From an uncultured Caldimonas sp. (GTDB lineage: Bacteria; Pseudomonadota; Gammaproteobacteria; Burkholderiales; Burkholderiaceae): 64,000 nt of DNA. The position numbers and the translations under genes were made by a program. The stretch's first letter is position 1; the number at the start of each line of letters is the position of its first letter. Below the pieces are notes generated by a model. It worked only from the letters and a program-made list of their open reading frames with translations, searched no databases and was not told the origin of the DNA. Of this stretch, positions 8,619 to 17,707 are shown piece after piece. Location: contig NZ_CAMLJQ010000015.1 of the NCBI RefSeq assembly GCF_946480305.1, forward strand, positions 32,019 to 96,018, written 5' to 3'.

Positions 8619-9695
8619 CTAGTGCGGGAAAGGCCAGAGGCGCAATTTCTCTTTGCCGATCGACCAGAGCCTTGCGAGGCCATGTGGCTCGACGATCAGG
8701 AAGAAGACGATCAGTGCCCCGAAGATCATGTAGACCGCGTGCGAGACGAACGCGGTGTCCAGCGTCAGTCCGAACACGGCGCCGAGGGCCGGCAGCGCCT
8801 GGTCCAGCACGATGGGCAGGATGACGATGAAGGCCGCGCCGAAGAAGCTGCCCATGATGGAGCCGAGGCCACCGATGATGATCATGAACAGCAGCTGGAA
8901 CGAGCGGTCGATCGAGAACGCGGCCGGCTCCCACGAGCCGAGGTACACGAAGCCCCACAGCGCGCCGGCCACGCCGACGAAAAACGAGCTGACGGCAAAC
9001 GCCGTGAGCTTGGCGTACATCGGCCGGATGCCGATCACCGACGCGGCCACGTCCATGTCGCGCATCGCCATCCATTCGCGACCGATCGCGCCGCGCACCA
9101 GGTTCTTCGCGACGAGCGCGAAGATCGTGACGATCACCAGGCAGAACATGTACTTCGAGACCGGACTCTCGATCGGGATGCCTGCCACATTGAGGCTCGC
9201 AACGCTCACCGAGCCCGAGGCCGAGTCGTTGGTGAGCCACTTGATGCGCAGGAAGGCCCAGTCGAGGAAGAACTGCGCCGCCAGCGTGGCGACTGCGAGG
9301 TACAGGCCCTTGATGCGCAGCGACGGGATGCCGAACAGCACGCCCACTGCGGTGGAGCAGAGGCCGCCGAGCAGCAGCGAAGCGATCAGCGGCATGCCTT
9401 CGATGCGCACCTGGAAGTTGTAGGCCGCGTACGCGCCGACCGCCATGAAGGCACCGGTGCCGAGCGAGATCTGCCCGCAGTAGCCGACCAGGATGTTCAA
9501 GCCGAGCGCGGCGAGCGACAGGATCAGGAACGGGATCAGGATGGCGCGGAACAGGTACTCCGGCGCCAGGCCGGGCACGACGATGAAGGCCACGGCGAGC
9601 AACAGCATGATCGCGATGCGATCCTGCCGGATCGGGAAGATCTGCTGGTCGGCGCGGTACGAGACCTTGAACTGGCCGTTTTCGCGGTAGAGCAT
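8619..9695 (-). CDS. livM: Branched-chain amino acid-type ABC transporter permease LivM
   Basis: A 358-residue inner-membrane permease with about eight to nine hydrophobic segments. The LGLNILVGYCGQISLGTGAFMAVGAYAAY motif near residues 62-90 is the LivM signature region, and GGLGSIMGSFFGAAFIVILP near the C-terminus is the conserved EAA-like contact with the ATPases. An N-terminal extension (MLYRENGQFKVSYRADQQIFP) precedes the first membrane helix. It starts 15 bases after the livH stop, so it is co-transcribed. A 171-bp repeat-containing gap separates it from the binding-protein gene. Confidence 0.93.
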   Translation of the reverse strand: MLYRENGQFKVSYRADQQIFPIRQDRIAIMLLLAVAFIVVPGLAPEYLFRAILIPFLILSLAALGLNILVGYCGQISLGTGAFMAVGAYAAYNFQVRIEGMPLIASLLLGGLCSTAVGVLFGIPSLRIKGLYLAVATLAAQFFLDWAFLRIKWLTNDSASGSVSVASLNVAGIPIESPVSKYMFCLVIVTIFALVAKNLVRGAIGREWMAMRDMDVAASVIGIRPMYAKLTAFAVSSFFVGVAGALWGFVYLGSWEPAAFSIDRSFQLLFMIIIGGLGSIMGSFFGAAFIVILPIVLDQALPALGAVFGLTLDTAFVSHAVYMIFGALIVFFLIVEPHGLARLWSIGKEKLRLWPFPH

Positions 9696-9710
9696 CGTGG
9701 TCTCCTCGGC

Positions 9711-10640
9711 TTACACGCGGTCGATGATCTTTTCCCCGAACAGCCCCTGCGGCCGCACGAGAAGAAAGACCAGCGCCAGCACATACGCAAACCAGATCTC
9801 GATGCCGCCGCCGAGCATCGGCCCGATGTAGACCTCCGACAGCTTTTCGCCCATGCCGATGATCAGCCCGCCGATGATCGCGCCGGGCACCGAAGTGAGG
9901 CCGCCGAGGATCACGACCGGCAGCGCCTTCAACGCAACGAGCGACAGCGAGAACTGCACGCCGAGCTTGGAGCCCCAGATGATCCCGGCGACGAGTGCCA
10001 CGAAGCCGGCCACCGACCACACGATCACCCAGATGCGGTTGAGCGGGATGCCGATCGACTGCGCGGCCTGGTGGTCGTCGGCCACGGCGCGGAGTGCCCG
10101 CCCGGTGGCGGTTTTCTGGAAGAACAGCGCGAGTGCGGCGACGAGGCCGGCGGCAATGAGCGCCGCGATCAGGTCTTCCTGGCTGAGCAGGATGCCGCCC
10201 TCGAAGGTCTGCTCGGCGAGGATCACCGGGTCCTTCGGCATGCCGACGTCGATCTTGTAGATGTCGGAGCCGAACAGCGTCTGGCCGAAGCCGTCGAGGA
10301 AGTAGGCGATGCCGAGTGTGGCCATCAGCAGCGTGATGCCTTCCTGGTTGACCAGCCTGCCGAGCACGAGCTTCTCGATCAGCCACGCGACGACGACCAT
10401 CACCACCATGGCGCCTGCAAAGGCCAGCAGGTTCGCGAGCAGCTTGCTTTCGAAGCCGAACCACTGCGGGAACCACTCCGAGAAGCGCGCCATCGCGAGT
10501 GCGGCGAACAGCACCATCGCACCCTGCGCGAAGTTGAACACGCCGCTGGCCTTGAAGATCAGCACGAAGCCGAGCGCGATCAGCGAATACAGCATGCCTG
10601 CCATCAGGCCGCCGAACAGAGTCTCGAGGAAGAATCCCAT
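9711..10640 (-). CDS. livH: Branched-chain amino acid-type ABC transporter permease LivH
   Basis: A 309-residue inner-membrane permease pairing with LivM. Typical LivH features are the N-terminal LFGGLMAGMLYSLIALGFVLIFKASGVFNFAQG block, the RAVADDHQAAQSIGIPLNRI cytoplasmic loop, and the VPGAIIGGLIIGMGEKL segment near the C-terminus. About eight membrane segments are visible. The start ATG is preceded by GGACCGGCC and lies nine bases after the livG stop. Confidence 0.94.
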   Translation of the reverse strand: MGFFLETLFGGLMAGMLYSLIALGFVLIFKASGVFNFAQGAMVLFAALAMARFSEWFPQWFGFESKLLANLLAFAGAMVVMVVVAWLIEKLVLGRLVNQEGITLLMATLGIAYFLDGFGQTLFGSDIYKIDVGMPKDPVILAEQTFEGGILLSQEDLIAALIAAGLVAALALFFQKTATGRALRAVADDHQAAQSIGIPLNRIWVIVWSVAGFVALVAGIIWGSKLGVQFSLSLVALKALPVVILGGLTSVPGAIIGGLIIGMGEKLSEVYIGPMLGGGIEIWFAYVLALVFLLVRPQGLFGEKIIDRV

Positions 10641-10648
10641 GGCCGGTC

Positions 10649-11515
10649 CTAGTGCGAGGTGCCGAGGTATGCCCGGATCACGTCGTCGTTGTTGCGCACT
10701 TCGTCGGGCGTGCCGTCACCGATCTTCTTGCCGTAGTCGAGCACGACCACGCGGTCGCTGATGTCCATCACGACGCCCATGTCGTGCTCGATCAGCACGA
10801 TGGTGGTGCCGAACTCGTCGTTCACGTCGAGGATGAAGCGGCACATGTCCTGCTTCTCTTCCACGTTCATGCCGGCCATCGGTTCGTCGAGCAGCAGCAC
10901 CTGCGGCTCCATCGCCAGCGCGCGGCCGAGGTCGACGCGCTTTTGCAGGCCGTAGGGCAGGCGGCCGACCGGCGTCTTGCGATAGGCCTGGATCTCGAGG
11001 AAGTCGATGATGCGCTCGACGAAGGCGCGGTGCGCCATCTCCTCGCGCTCGGCCGGTCCCCAACGCAACGCCTGCAGGAAGAGGTTGCTCTTCATCTTCA
11101 GGTTGCGCCCGGTCATGATGTTGTCCAGCACGCTCATGCCCTTGAACAACGCCAGGTTCTGGAACGTGCGTGCGACACCCATCTCGGCCACCTGGCGCGA
11201 GTTCATGTGCTTGAACGTCTTGCCGCGGAAGGTGATGGAGCCCTGCTGCGGCGCGTAGACGCCGTTGATGCAGTTCAGCATCGAGCTCTTGCCGGCGCCG
11301 TTCGGGCCGATGATCGAGCGGATCTCGTGCTCGCGCACGTCGAAGCTGATGTCGGTCAGCGCCTTCACGCCGCCGAAGGCGAGCGAGATGTTCTGCACGT
11401 TCAGGATCACGTCACCGACGCGGCGTGCGGCGGCCGGTGTCTCCCGGGTCGTCTCGTGCTCGGCAGCCGCGGGCATCATCGCGGCCCGCATGGTGGTGGC
11501 GGCAGCAGCAGTCAT
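10649..11515 (-). CDS. livG: Branched-chain amino acid-type ABC transporter ATP-binding protein LivG
   Basis: A 288-residue ATPase. Walker A GPNGAGKS is at residues 70-77. The signature is the degenerate LPYGLQKRV that LivG proteins use in place of LSGGQ, and Walker B VLLLDEPMAG follows. Compared with E. coli LivG (255) it has a 33-residue Ala-rich N-terminal extension containing several Met codons; the ATG at 11515 is favoured by GAGGAG six bases upstream and by a four-base overlap with the stop of the preceding ligase gene. It is the second gene of the operon. Confidence 0.92.
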   Translation of the reverse strand: MTAAAATTMRAAMMPAAAEHETTRETPAAARRVGDVILNVQNISLAFGGVKALTDISFDVREHEIRSIIGPNGAGKSSMLNCINGVYAPQQGSITFRGKTFKHMNSRQVAEMGVARTFQNLALFKGMSVLDNIMTGRNLKMKSNLFLQALRWGPAEREEMAHRAFVERIIDFLEIQAYRKTPVGRLPYGLQKRVDLGRALAMEPQVLLLDEPMAGMNVEEKQDMCRFILDVNDEFGTTIVLIEHDMGVVMDISDRVVVLDYGKKIGDGTPDEVRNNDDVIRAYLGTSH

Positions 11516-13458
11516 GCGGCACTCCTCATCGCGGGGAAGGTCTTCGCATCAGCGATGCGAAGGTCGGCCGACACCATGCCGGTGCGGCCATCCTCGAACT
11601 TCACCTGCGTCTCGATGTATTGGGATGACTTGCCCGCGTACAACGCATCGACCAGCACCTGGTACTTGTCGCCGATGTAGCCGCGGCGCACCTTGCGCGT
11701 GCGGGTCAGCTCGCCGTCGTCGGCGTCGAGCTCCTTGTGCAGGATCAGGAAGCGCGCGATCTGGCTGCCGGCCAGCTTCTCGTCCGCGGCGAGATCGGCG
11801 TTGACCTTCTCGACGCACTCGCGGATCAGTTCGTACACCTGCGGCTTCTGCGCCAGGTCGGTGTAGCCGGCATAGGGCAGGTTGCGCTTTTCGGCCCAAT
11901 TGCCCACCGCTTCGAAATCGATGTTGATGAAAGCGCAGACCTTCTCACGGCCATCGCCAAATGCCACGGCCTCCTTGATGTGCGGGAAGAACTTCAGCTT
12001 GTTCTCGACGTACTTGGGCGCGAACATCGCGCCATCGTTCGCGCCGCCGTGCAGGCGGCCCACGTCCTTGGCGCGGTCGATGATCTTCAGGTGGCCATGT
12101 GCATCCAGAAAGCCCGCATCGCCGGAGCGGTACCAGCCGTCGTCGGTCTTGACCTCGGCGGTGGCCTGCGGGTTCTTGTAGTACTCCTTCAGCAGCGCCG
12201 GCGTGCGGATCAGGATCTCGCCGCTCGGCTCCACCTTCAACTCGACGCCGTCGATCGGCACGCCGACCGTGTCGGCCTTCACTTCATGGTCGGGTTGCAG
12301 GCACACGAACACGGCGGTCTCGGTGGAGCCGTAGAGCTGCTTCAGGTTGATGCCGATCGAGCGGTAGAAGGTGAACAGGTCGGGCCCGATCGCCTCGCCG
12401 GCGGTGTAGGCCACGCGGATGCGGCTCATGCCCAGCGTGTTGCGCAGCGGGCCGTAGATGAAGAAGTTGCCCAAGGCATAGAGCATGCGGTCGCCGAGCG
12501 ACAACGGCTTGCCGTCCATGCGCGCGGGGCCGACGCGGCGCGCGACGTTCATGAAGCTGTGGAACAGCCAGTGCTTGAAACGGCCCGCGTCTTCCATGCG
12601 GATCATCACGCTGGTGAGCAGGCCCTCGAAGATGCGCGGCGGCGCGAAGTAATAGGTCGGGCCGATCTCCTTCAGGTCGATCGTCACCGTCGAGGCCGAC
12701 TCGGGGCAGTTGACGACGTAGCCGCAGGCGAGCCACTGTGCGTAGCTGAAGCAGTTCTGGCCGATCCAGGCCGGCGGCAGGTAGGCCAGCACTTCCTCGT
12801 CCGAGGTCAGCTTGTCGAACTTTGCGCCGGCCTGCGCGCGGTTGAGCAGTGCAAAGTGCGTGTGCACCACACCCTTGGGGTTGCCGGTGGTGCCGGACGT
12901 GAAGAACATCGCCGCCACGTCTTCGGGGCGCCCCTTCTCGACTTCGGCGGCGTAGAAATCCGGCGATCGTTCGTTGTAGCGATCGCCGGCCTCCAGCAGC
13001 GAGTCCACGCTGGCGAGGCCGGGCTCGCGGTAGTTGCGCAGGCCCCGCGGATCGTCGAACCAGATCTGCCGCAGCTGCGGGCACTGCGGACGGATCTCCA
13101 GCAGCTTGTCGACCTGCTCCTGGTCTTCGACCACGGCGAAGGCGATCTCGGCGTTGTTGATCGGGAAGACGAATTCCGTGGCCGCCGCATCCTGGTACAG
13201 CGGCACCGGGATGGCGCCGATCGACTGCGCGGCAAGCATGGCCGCATACAGGCGCGGCCGGTTCTCGCCGATCACCACGACATGCTCGCCGCGTTGCAGT
13301 CCCGCTGCGGCCAGGCCGCCAGCCATCCGCCGCACCAGTTGAGCGAGCTGCGCCCAGGTGAAGGTCTGCCAGATGCCGTATTCCTTTTCGCGCAGCGCGG
13401 GGGCGTGCGGCCGGCGGGCAGCATGTTCGAGCAGCAAGCGCGGAAACGTTGTCTGCAC
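11512..13458 (-). CDS. Long-chain acyl-CoA synthetase-like AMP-forming ligase
   Basis: A 648-residue adenylate-forming ligase. The P-loop FFTSGTTGNPKG is at about residues 185-196, YGSTETAVF is the A5 motif, and DDGWYRSGDAGF is the A7/A8 motif, with a C-terminal lid domain. Length and the long-insert layout match the FACS/AMP-binding proteins that head Liv-type operons in Burkholderiales. The start is GTG at 13458, placed behind AAGGAGAC. It is the first gene of the leftward operon and faces the divergent Crp/Fnr regulator. The substrate is unknown; a fatty or aromatic acid delivered by the transporter is inferred. Confidence 0.9.
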   Translation of the reverse strand: MQTTFPRLLLEHAARRPHAPALREKEYGIWQTFTWAQLAQLVRRMAGGLAAAGLQRGEHVVVIGENRPRLYAAMLAAQSIGAIPVPLYQDAAATEFVFPINNAEIAFAVVEDQEQVDKLLEIRPQCPQLRQIWFDDPRGLRNYREPGLASVDSLLEAGDRYNERSPDFYAAEVEKGRPEDVAAMFFTSGTTGNPKGVVHTHFALLNRAQAGAKFDKLTSDEEVLAYLPPAWIGQNCFSYAQWLACGYVVNCPESASTVTIDLKEIGPTYYFAPPRIFEGLLTSVMIRMEDAGRFKHWLFHSFMNVARRVGPARMDGKPLSLGDRMLYALGNFFIYGPLRNTLGMSRIRVAYTAGEAIGPDLFTFYRSIGINLKQLYGSTETAVFVCLQPDHEVKADTVGVPIDGVELKVEPSGEILIRTPALLKEYYKNPQATAEVKTDDGWYRSGDAGFLDAHGHLKIIDRAKDVGRLHGGANDGAMFAPKYVENKLKFFPHIKEAVAFGDGREKVCAFINIDFEAVGNWAEKRNLPYAGYTDLAQKPQVYELIRECVEKVNADLAADEKLAGSQIARFLILHKELDADDGELTRTRKVRRGYIGDKYQVLVDALYAGKSSQYIETQVKFEDGRTGMVSADLRIADAKTFPAMRSAA

Positions 13459-13532
13459 CCTTGTCTCCTTGTGAGCACTGCGTGGCGCGTGCCCTGATGG
13501 AGTCTGATGCTAGGGAGAAGTTTGACGCCAGG

Positions 13533-13550
13533 TTGTCGTTCTAACGACAA
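13533..13550. promoter_or_regulatory. Perfect palindrome, candidate Crp/Fnr-family operator
   Basis: TTGTCGTTCTAACGACAA is an 8-bp perfect inverted repeat with a 2-base centre. Its core, TGTCG-N6-CGACA, has exactly the spacing of a CRP site (TGTGA-N6-TCACA). It lies 34 bases upstream of the Crp/Fnr regulator ATG and 75 bases upstream of the ligase GTG, in the shared divergent promoter region. I infer autoregulation and control of the transporter operon. Confidence 0.65.
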
Positions 13551-13584
13551 TCCTAGGGTCCGCCCCCAGGGGAATTACCCGAGC

Positions 13585-14304
13585 ATGGTCGAAGCAGCCG
13601 TCACGCCCTTGCACCGCCGCGCGCGCGCACCCTCGGCGCGCGAGCTGCACGACATCCCCTGGCTGCATGTGCTCGGCGAGCGCGACCGCGAGAGCATCTC
13701 GCACGAGATCCAGGTGGCGGATGCCGCGCCCGGCGAACTGCTGTGCCGCATCGGGCGGCCGCCGACGTACTGGTTCGGCGTGATCGACGGCTTGCTGAAG
13801 ATGAACAACGACTCATCGAGCGGCGCGCCGGTCACTTTCACCGGCATCCCGCCGGGCGCCTGGTTCGGCGAAGGCACGCTGTTGAAGCGCGAGCCGTATC
13901 GCTACAACGTGCAGGCCTTGCGCAACAGCGTGGTGGCCGGCTTGCCGATCGAGAGTTTCCATCGCCTGCTCGACAACAGCATCCCGTTCAACCGCTTCGT
14001 GATGCGGCAGCTCAACGAGCGCCTCGGGCAGTTCATCGCGGCACGCGAGATCGACCGCTTGAACGACCCGGACGTGCGCGTCGCCCGCAGCCTGGCGGCC
14101 TTGTTCCATCCCATCCTCTACCCCGGTGTCGGCAGCATGCTGCGCATCACGCAGCAGGAGCTGGGCATGTTGGTGGGTCTCTCGCGCCAGCGCGTCAACG
14201 AGGCGCTGCACACGCTGCAGGGCAGCGGGTTGATCCGTATCGAATACGGCGGCGTGCGCGTGCTCGATCTCGAAGGCCTGCAGCGACAGGTATTTCACGG
14301 CTGA
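13585..14304 (+). CDS. Crp/Fnr family transcriptional regulator
   Basis: A 239-residue regulator with an N-terminal cyclic-nucleotide-binding-type beta barrel (LLCRIGRPPTYWFGVIDGLLKM ... PPGAWFGEGTLLKREPYRYNVQA) and a C-terminal winged helix (TQQELGMLVGLSRQRVNEAL recognition unit). No Cys cluster of the oxygen sensor FNR is present, and the cAMP-contact residues are not clear, so the effector is unknown; an acyl- or aryl-CoA would suit the context. The ATG at 13585 was chosen because it follows AGGGGAATTACC; the frame stays open upstream. It diverges from the Liv/CoA-ligase operon with a palindrome between them, suggesting local control. Confidence 0.9.
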   Translation: MVEAAVTPLHRRARAPSARELHDIPWLHVLGERDRESISHEIQVADAAPGELLCRIGRPPTYWFGVIDGLLKMNNDSSSGAPVTFTGIPPGAWFGEGTLLKREPYRYNVQALRNSVVAGLPIESFHRLLDNSIPFNRFVMRQLNERLGQFIAAREIDRLNDPDVRVARSLAALFHPILYPGVGSMLRITQQELGMLVGLSRQRVNEALHTLQGSGLIRIEYGGVRVLDLEGLQRQVFHG

Positions 14305-14427
14305 GCTTCGCACAAACCCCTTTGCAAAAAGGGGGCATCGATATACTGGCCCGGTTCACCGCGCGAGGAGACGAGGGGCGCGGTGCGGGCTCATCCACAA
14401 CAACGCGGCACAGCCGCACGCCGCCCC

Positions 14428-16287
14428 ATGGAACACGTCGATTTCATGCATCTCGTGCGCCTGAGTGAGCAGGCGTGCGAGCAGGATGCGAAGGCCTACC
14501 GGCGCAGTGTCTGGTGGTTCGCTGTGCTCGGTTATGCGGTGGTGATCCTGCTGGCACTGGCGGCGCTCGGGGCACTGATCGCGATCGGCCTGTCGTATGC
14601 GGCGCGCGGGTTTCGTGGCTGGATGGTGTGGGGCGGCATCGCTTCGCTGGCCCTGTTGTGGGTGTGTCTGCGCGCACTGGTGACACGTTTCGAGCCGCCC
14701 GAGGGCTACCGCCTGCAACCCGGCGATGCACCCGAGCTCTTCAAGGCATTGGAGCGCTTGCGTCGCGCCGTGAAGGGCCCGCCCATCGACGTGGTGATGA
14801 TCGACGCGGCCTTCAACGCGTCGATCATGCAGCGCCCGCGCTTCGGCCTGTTCGGCCACACCAACTACCTGACCATCGGCTGGCCGATGCTGTGCGCATT
14901 GGAACCCAAGCGCCTGCTCGCGGTGATCGCGCATGAATACGGCCATCTGCGCGGCGAACATGGCAAGTTCTCGGCATGGGTGTACCGCACCCGCACCGCG
15001 TGGTGGCGCATGTACACGACCTATGAAGACGACGACAGCCCGGTGTCGTGGCTGCTGCGCCGGTTTTTCGTCTGGTACATCCCGCGCTTCAACGCGCGCA
15101 CCTTTGCCCTGGCCCGGCAGGATGAGTACGAAGCCGACCGCATCGCGGCGCGACTGTGCGGCGCCGAGGTGGTGGGTCAGGCCTGGAACGAGATCGAGAT
15201 CAAGAGCCGCTGGTACGACGCTGAATACTGGCGCCGGGTGTGGCGCCGCGCGGCGCGGCAGGAACAGCCCGAGCCGATGCCGCATGCGGAGATGGTGCAG
15301 CGCCTGCTCGACCCGCCGCCCGAGCCGTTCGCGCGCGAAGCCTTGCGGCAGGCGATGCAGCAGTTGCCCAACTATGACGACACACACCCGGTGCCGAAGG
15401 ACCGCCTCGCAGCGCTCGGCGTGCGCCCCGAGGTGCCGGAGTGGTCGCGCAAGCCGGCCCTCATGCTGCTCGGCGCCGCGGCCCGACAGGTGGCGGAGCA
15501 TTTCGACGGCGTGTGGTGGAACGAGATGCGGCGCGACTGGCTGCGGCACCGCGAACACCTGGCGAAGTGCCGCGAGCGCATCCACATGCTGAAGGAGCGC
15601 GCGCCGGTGCTGTCGGCCGACGAATGGGTCGAGTGGGCCGAGTGCTTCGAATCGCTCAGTGCCGACGACCCGACGCCGTTCTACCGCCGAGCCTTGCAGC
15701 GCGATGCGAACCATGCGGGCGCATTGCACCGGCTTGCTCAGCGTGGCGTGGAGGCGGGTGATGCCGGCGCGCTGTCATTGCTGGAGCAACTGCAGGCCGT
15801 GCATGCCCACCACGGCTATGCAGCTTGTTCGATGGCGCTGGAGCTGCTCGATCGGTTGCAGCATGCCGGCCGCGACGTGAGCGCGCAGGAACGACGCCAA
15901 TGGCGCGAACGACGCGAACGCTTCGAACAGACGGAGCAGAAGGCGTGGGAGAGTTTCAGCACCACCAACCCGTGCGCCGACACGTGCTCGCCCCAGTTGA
16001 GCGATACCGACCGCAAACAGGTGGTCGACGAACTGATCCGCACGCCTGACGTGGCCGCGGCCTGGATGGCTGGCAAGCGTGTCGCAACGATGCCGGGCCG
16101 AGCCTACCTCGTGTTGTTCGTCCAGCTGAAGCGGCTCGACGAGTCGCTCGGCCGTGAGATCGTGCACCACCTCATGCACCGGCTGCCTTTCGGTGGCCGG
16201 CTGCTGGTCACTGTCGTCGACCTCTATGTGCGCGCGGCCGACATGCACGCGGCAGGGGCTCAGGCCATCTACGAGCGCCAGCGTTGA
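14428..16287 (+). CDS. M48-type membrane zinc metallopeptidase with long C-terminal region
   Basis: A 619-residue protein. Two membrane helices occur near residues 25-50 and 65-90. The zinc site HEYGH is at residues 169-173 and the third ligand is expected in the EYEADR motif (Glu near 235), as in HtpX/Ste24-type M48 peptidases. The catalytic part ends near residue 300; the remaining half is helical with no metallopeptidase motif and may be TPR-like (PTPFYRRALQRDANHAGALHRLAQ). The role is probably membrane-protein or stress-related proteolysis. The start is ATG 14428; GTG 14383 is possible. No ribosome binding site is obvious. Confidence 0.82.
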   Translation: MEHVDFMHLVRLSEQACEQDAKAYRRSVWWFAVLGYAVVILLALAALGALIAIGLSYAARGFRGWMVWGGIASLALLWVCLRALVTRFEPPEGYRLQPGDAPELFKALERLRRAVKGPPIDVVMIDAAFNASIMQRPRFGLFGHTNYLTIGWPMLCALEPKRLLAVIAHEYGHLRGEHGKFSAWVYRTRTAWWRMYTTYEDDDSPVSWLLRRFFVWYIPRFNARTFALARQDEYEADRIAARLCGAEVVGQAWNEIEIKSRWYDAEYWRRVWRRAARQEQPEPMPHAEMVQRLLDPPPEPFAREALRQAMQQLPNYDDTHPVPKDRLAALGVRPEVPEWSRKPALMLLGAAARQVAEHFDGVWWNEMRRDWLRHREHLAKCRERIHMLKERAPVLSADEWVEWAECFESLSADDPTPFYRRALQRDANHAGALHRLAQRGVEAGDAGALSLLEQLQAVHAHHGYAACSMALELLDRLQHAGRDVSAQERRQWRERRERFEQTEQKAWESFSTTNPCADTCSPQLSDTDRKQVVDELIRTPDVAAAWMAGKRVATMPGRAYLVLFVQLKRLDESLGREIVHHLMHRLPFGGRLLVTVVDLYVRAADMHAAGAQAIYERQR

Positions 16288-16420
16288 AGGCGTGACGCAG
16301 TTCTCGCCACCCGCCTGTCAGAGCCTGCAGGTTGGTGCGATGTCCCAGCCCAAGGGGTTCTACTCGCCTTCGCTTTGTTGTCAGATGTGTCGCTCGAAGA
16401 ACAACGAGTGAGGGCGCGGC

Positions 16421-17701
16421 ATGGGAACGGAAACAGCGTGGGATCCTGCGCAGGCCAACGGCCACGCGATGGAAGCGATCCTCAAGGCCTCGGAGCGCAA
16501 GCGCGTGCTCGCCAGTGAGGACATCTACGACAGCACGGGCCAGAAACTGTGGGCGCGCGGACAGCCGGTCTCGTATGCCCTGCAGCAGCGCCTGCTGGAG
16601 CGCAAGCTGCTGCAGCCGATCGAGGCCTGCCTGCACGTGGAGGATGGCGTGACGGCCCACACGCTGTGGGAGGACGTCAAGGCACTGCTCGTGTCGGACC
16701 ACCCCTTGTTGCCGGCGCTGCAGCCTCACGCGTCGCGCCTGCTCGACCAGATCCAGCAGCTGCCGCTCCATTCCGTCGCCTCGCTGCTGCTGAGCGCGGC
16801 GAAGGAAAGCCAGCCCGAGCTGTACCAGCACGCGGTGCTCGGCATGGCGCTGGCCGGCGCGTTCGCGCTCCAGGCCCGCCAGGGCGCCTATGAGGTGCGC
16901 ATGGCGCTGCTCGGGGGCCTGCTGCACGACATCGGCGAGATGTACATCAACCCCGAATACCTGCGCTCGTCGCAGTCCATGGACCTGCAGGCCTACAAGC
17001 ACGTGGTGGTGCACCCGCACGTCGGCGCCATGCTGCTCGAGCAGTTGACCGACTACCCGCCGGCGCTGGGCCGCGCGATCCGCGAGCATCACGAGCGGGC
17101 CGACGGCTCCGGGTATCCCAAGCGCCTGGTCGATGAGGACATCTCCGAGCTCGGCTCGCTGCTCGCGGCGGTCGAGACCATCCTCGGCGTGGGATCGCGC
17201 GGCGAAGCGCCTCTCGCGCGTGCCAGCCTGGCGCTGCGCGTGATTCCCGGTGAATACAACCAGCGGTGGGTCGACATGCTGTCGCGCCTGGCCGGCTCGG
17301 CCGGCGAATTGCAGCGGTTCGAACCTCAGTGGGAAGCCACTGAGCTGCGCAGCAAGATGGAGACGCTCAACCACGCACTGCATGCGGCGCGCGAGAAAAC
17401 CACCGAGCTGGTGCGCGTGACGAAGGGAGCACCCCAGGGTGTGGCGGCGGCGCGCACCGAGCGGCTGGTGCAACGCTTGCTGCTGGGCTGGAACGCTTGC
17501 GGGCTCTGGTGGCAGGAGATCCGCGAAGCCGAGCGCACCGCGCAGTTCGAGATCATGTGCGCGCTGCGGGAGATCGAATTCCGCATCCGGGCGGTGCGAC
17601 GCGAGTGCGCGGCGTCGGCTCCCGACCTCGATGCACCGTCGGCCGCACCCTGGGTGCCGTTGTGCGCGGCGCTCGACCAGGCCCTGGCCGGCACCCGTTG
17701 A
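16421..17701 (+). CDS. HD-GYP domain protein, probable cyclic-di-GMP phosphodiesterase
   Basis: A 426-residue cytoplasmic protein. Residues about 120-260 form an HD-GYP domain: HDIGE at 169-173, then HPHVGAMLL, and the diagnostic HHERADGSGYP starting at residue 223. All metal-binding His/Asp positions I can check are present, so hydrolysis of cyclic di-GMP is likely. The N-terminal 110 residues carry the PilZ-independent segment often found before HD-GYP (LASEDIYDSTGQKLWARGQPVS). The C-terminal 150 residues are helical without a known domain. There is no receiver or sensor domain, so input is unclear. Confidence 0.85.
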   Translation: MGTETAWDPAQANGHAMEAILKASERKRVLASEDIYDSTGQKLWARGQPVSYALQQRLLERKLLQPIEACLHVEDGVTAHTLWEDVKALLVSDHPLLPALQPHASRLLDQIQQLPLHSVASLLLSAAKESQPELYQHAVLGMALAGAFALQARQGAYEVRMALLGGLLHDIGEMYINPEYLRSSQSMDLQAYKHVVVHPHVGAMLLEQLTDYPPALGRAIREHHERADGSGYPKRLVDEDISELGSLLAAVETILGVGSRGEAPLARASLALRVIPGEYNQRWVDMLSRLAGSAGELQRFEPQWEATELRSKMETLNHALHAAREKTTELVRVTKGAPQGVAAARTERLVQRLLLGWNACGLWWQEIREAERTAQFEIMCALREIEFRIRAVRRECAASAPDLDAPSAAPWVPLCAALDQALAGTR

Positions 17702-17707
17702 GGCTTT

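Noticed and set aside
16340..16411. A 23-codon frame (MSQPKGFYSPSLCCQMCRSKNNE) with three Cys between the M48 and HD-GYP genes.
   Set aside because: The ribosome binding site is weak and nothing suggests conservation; too short to support as a gene by reading alone.
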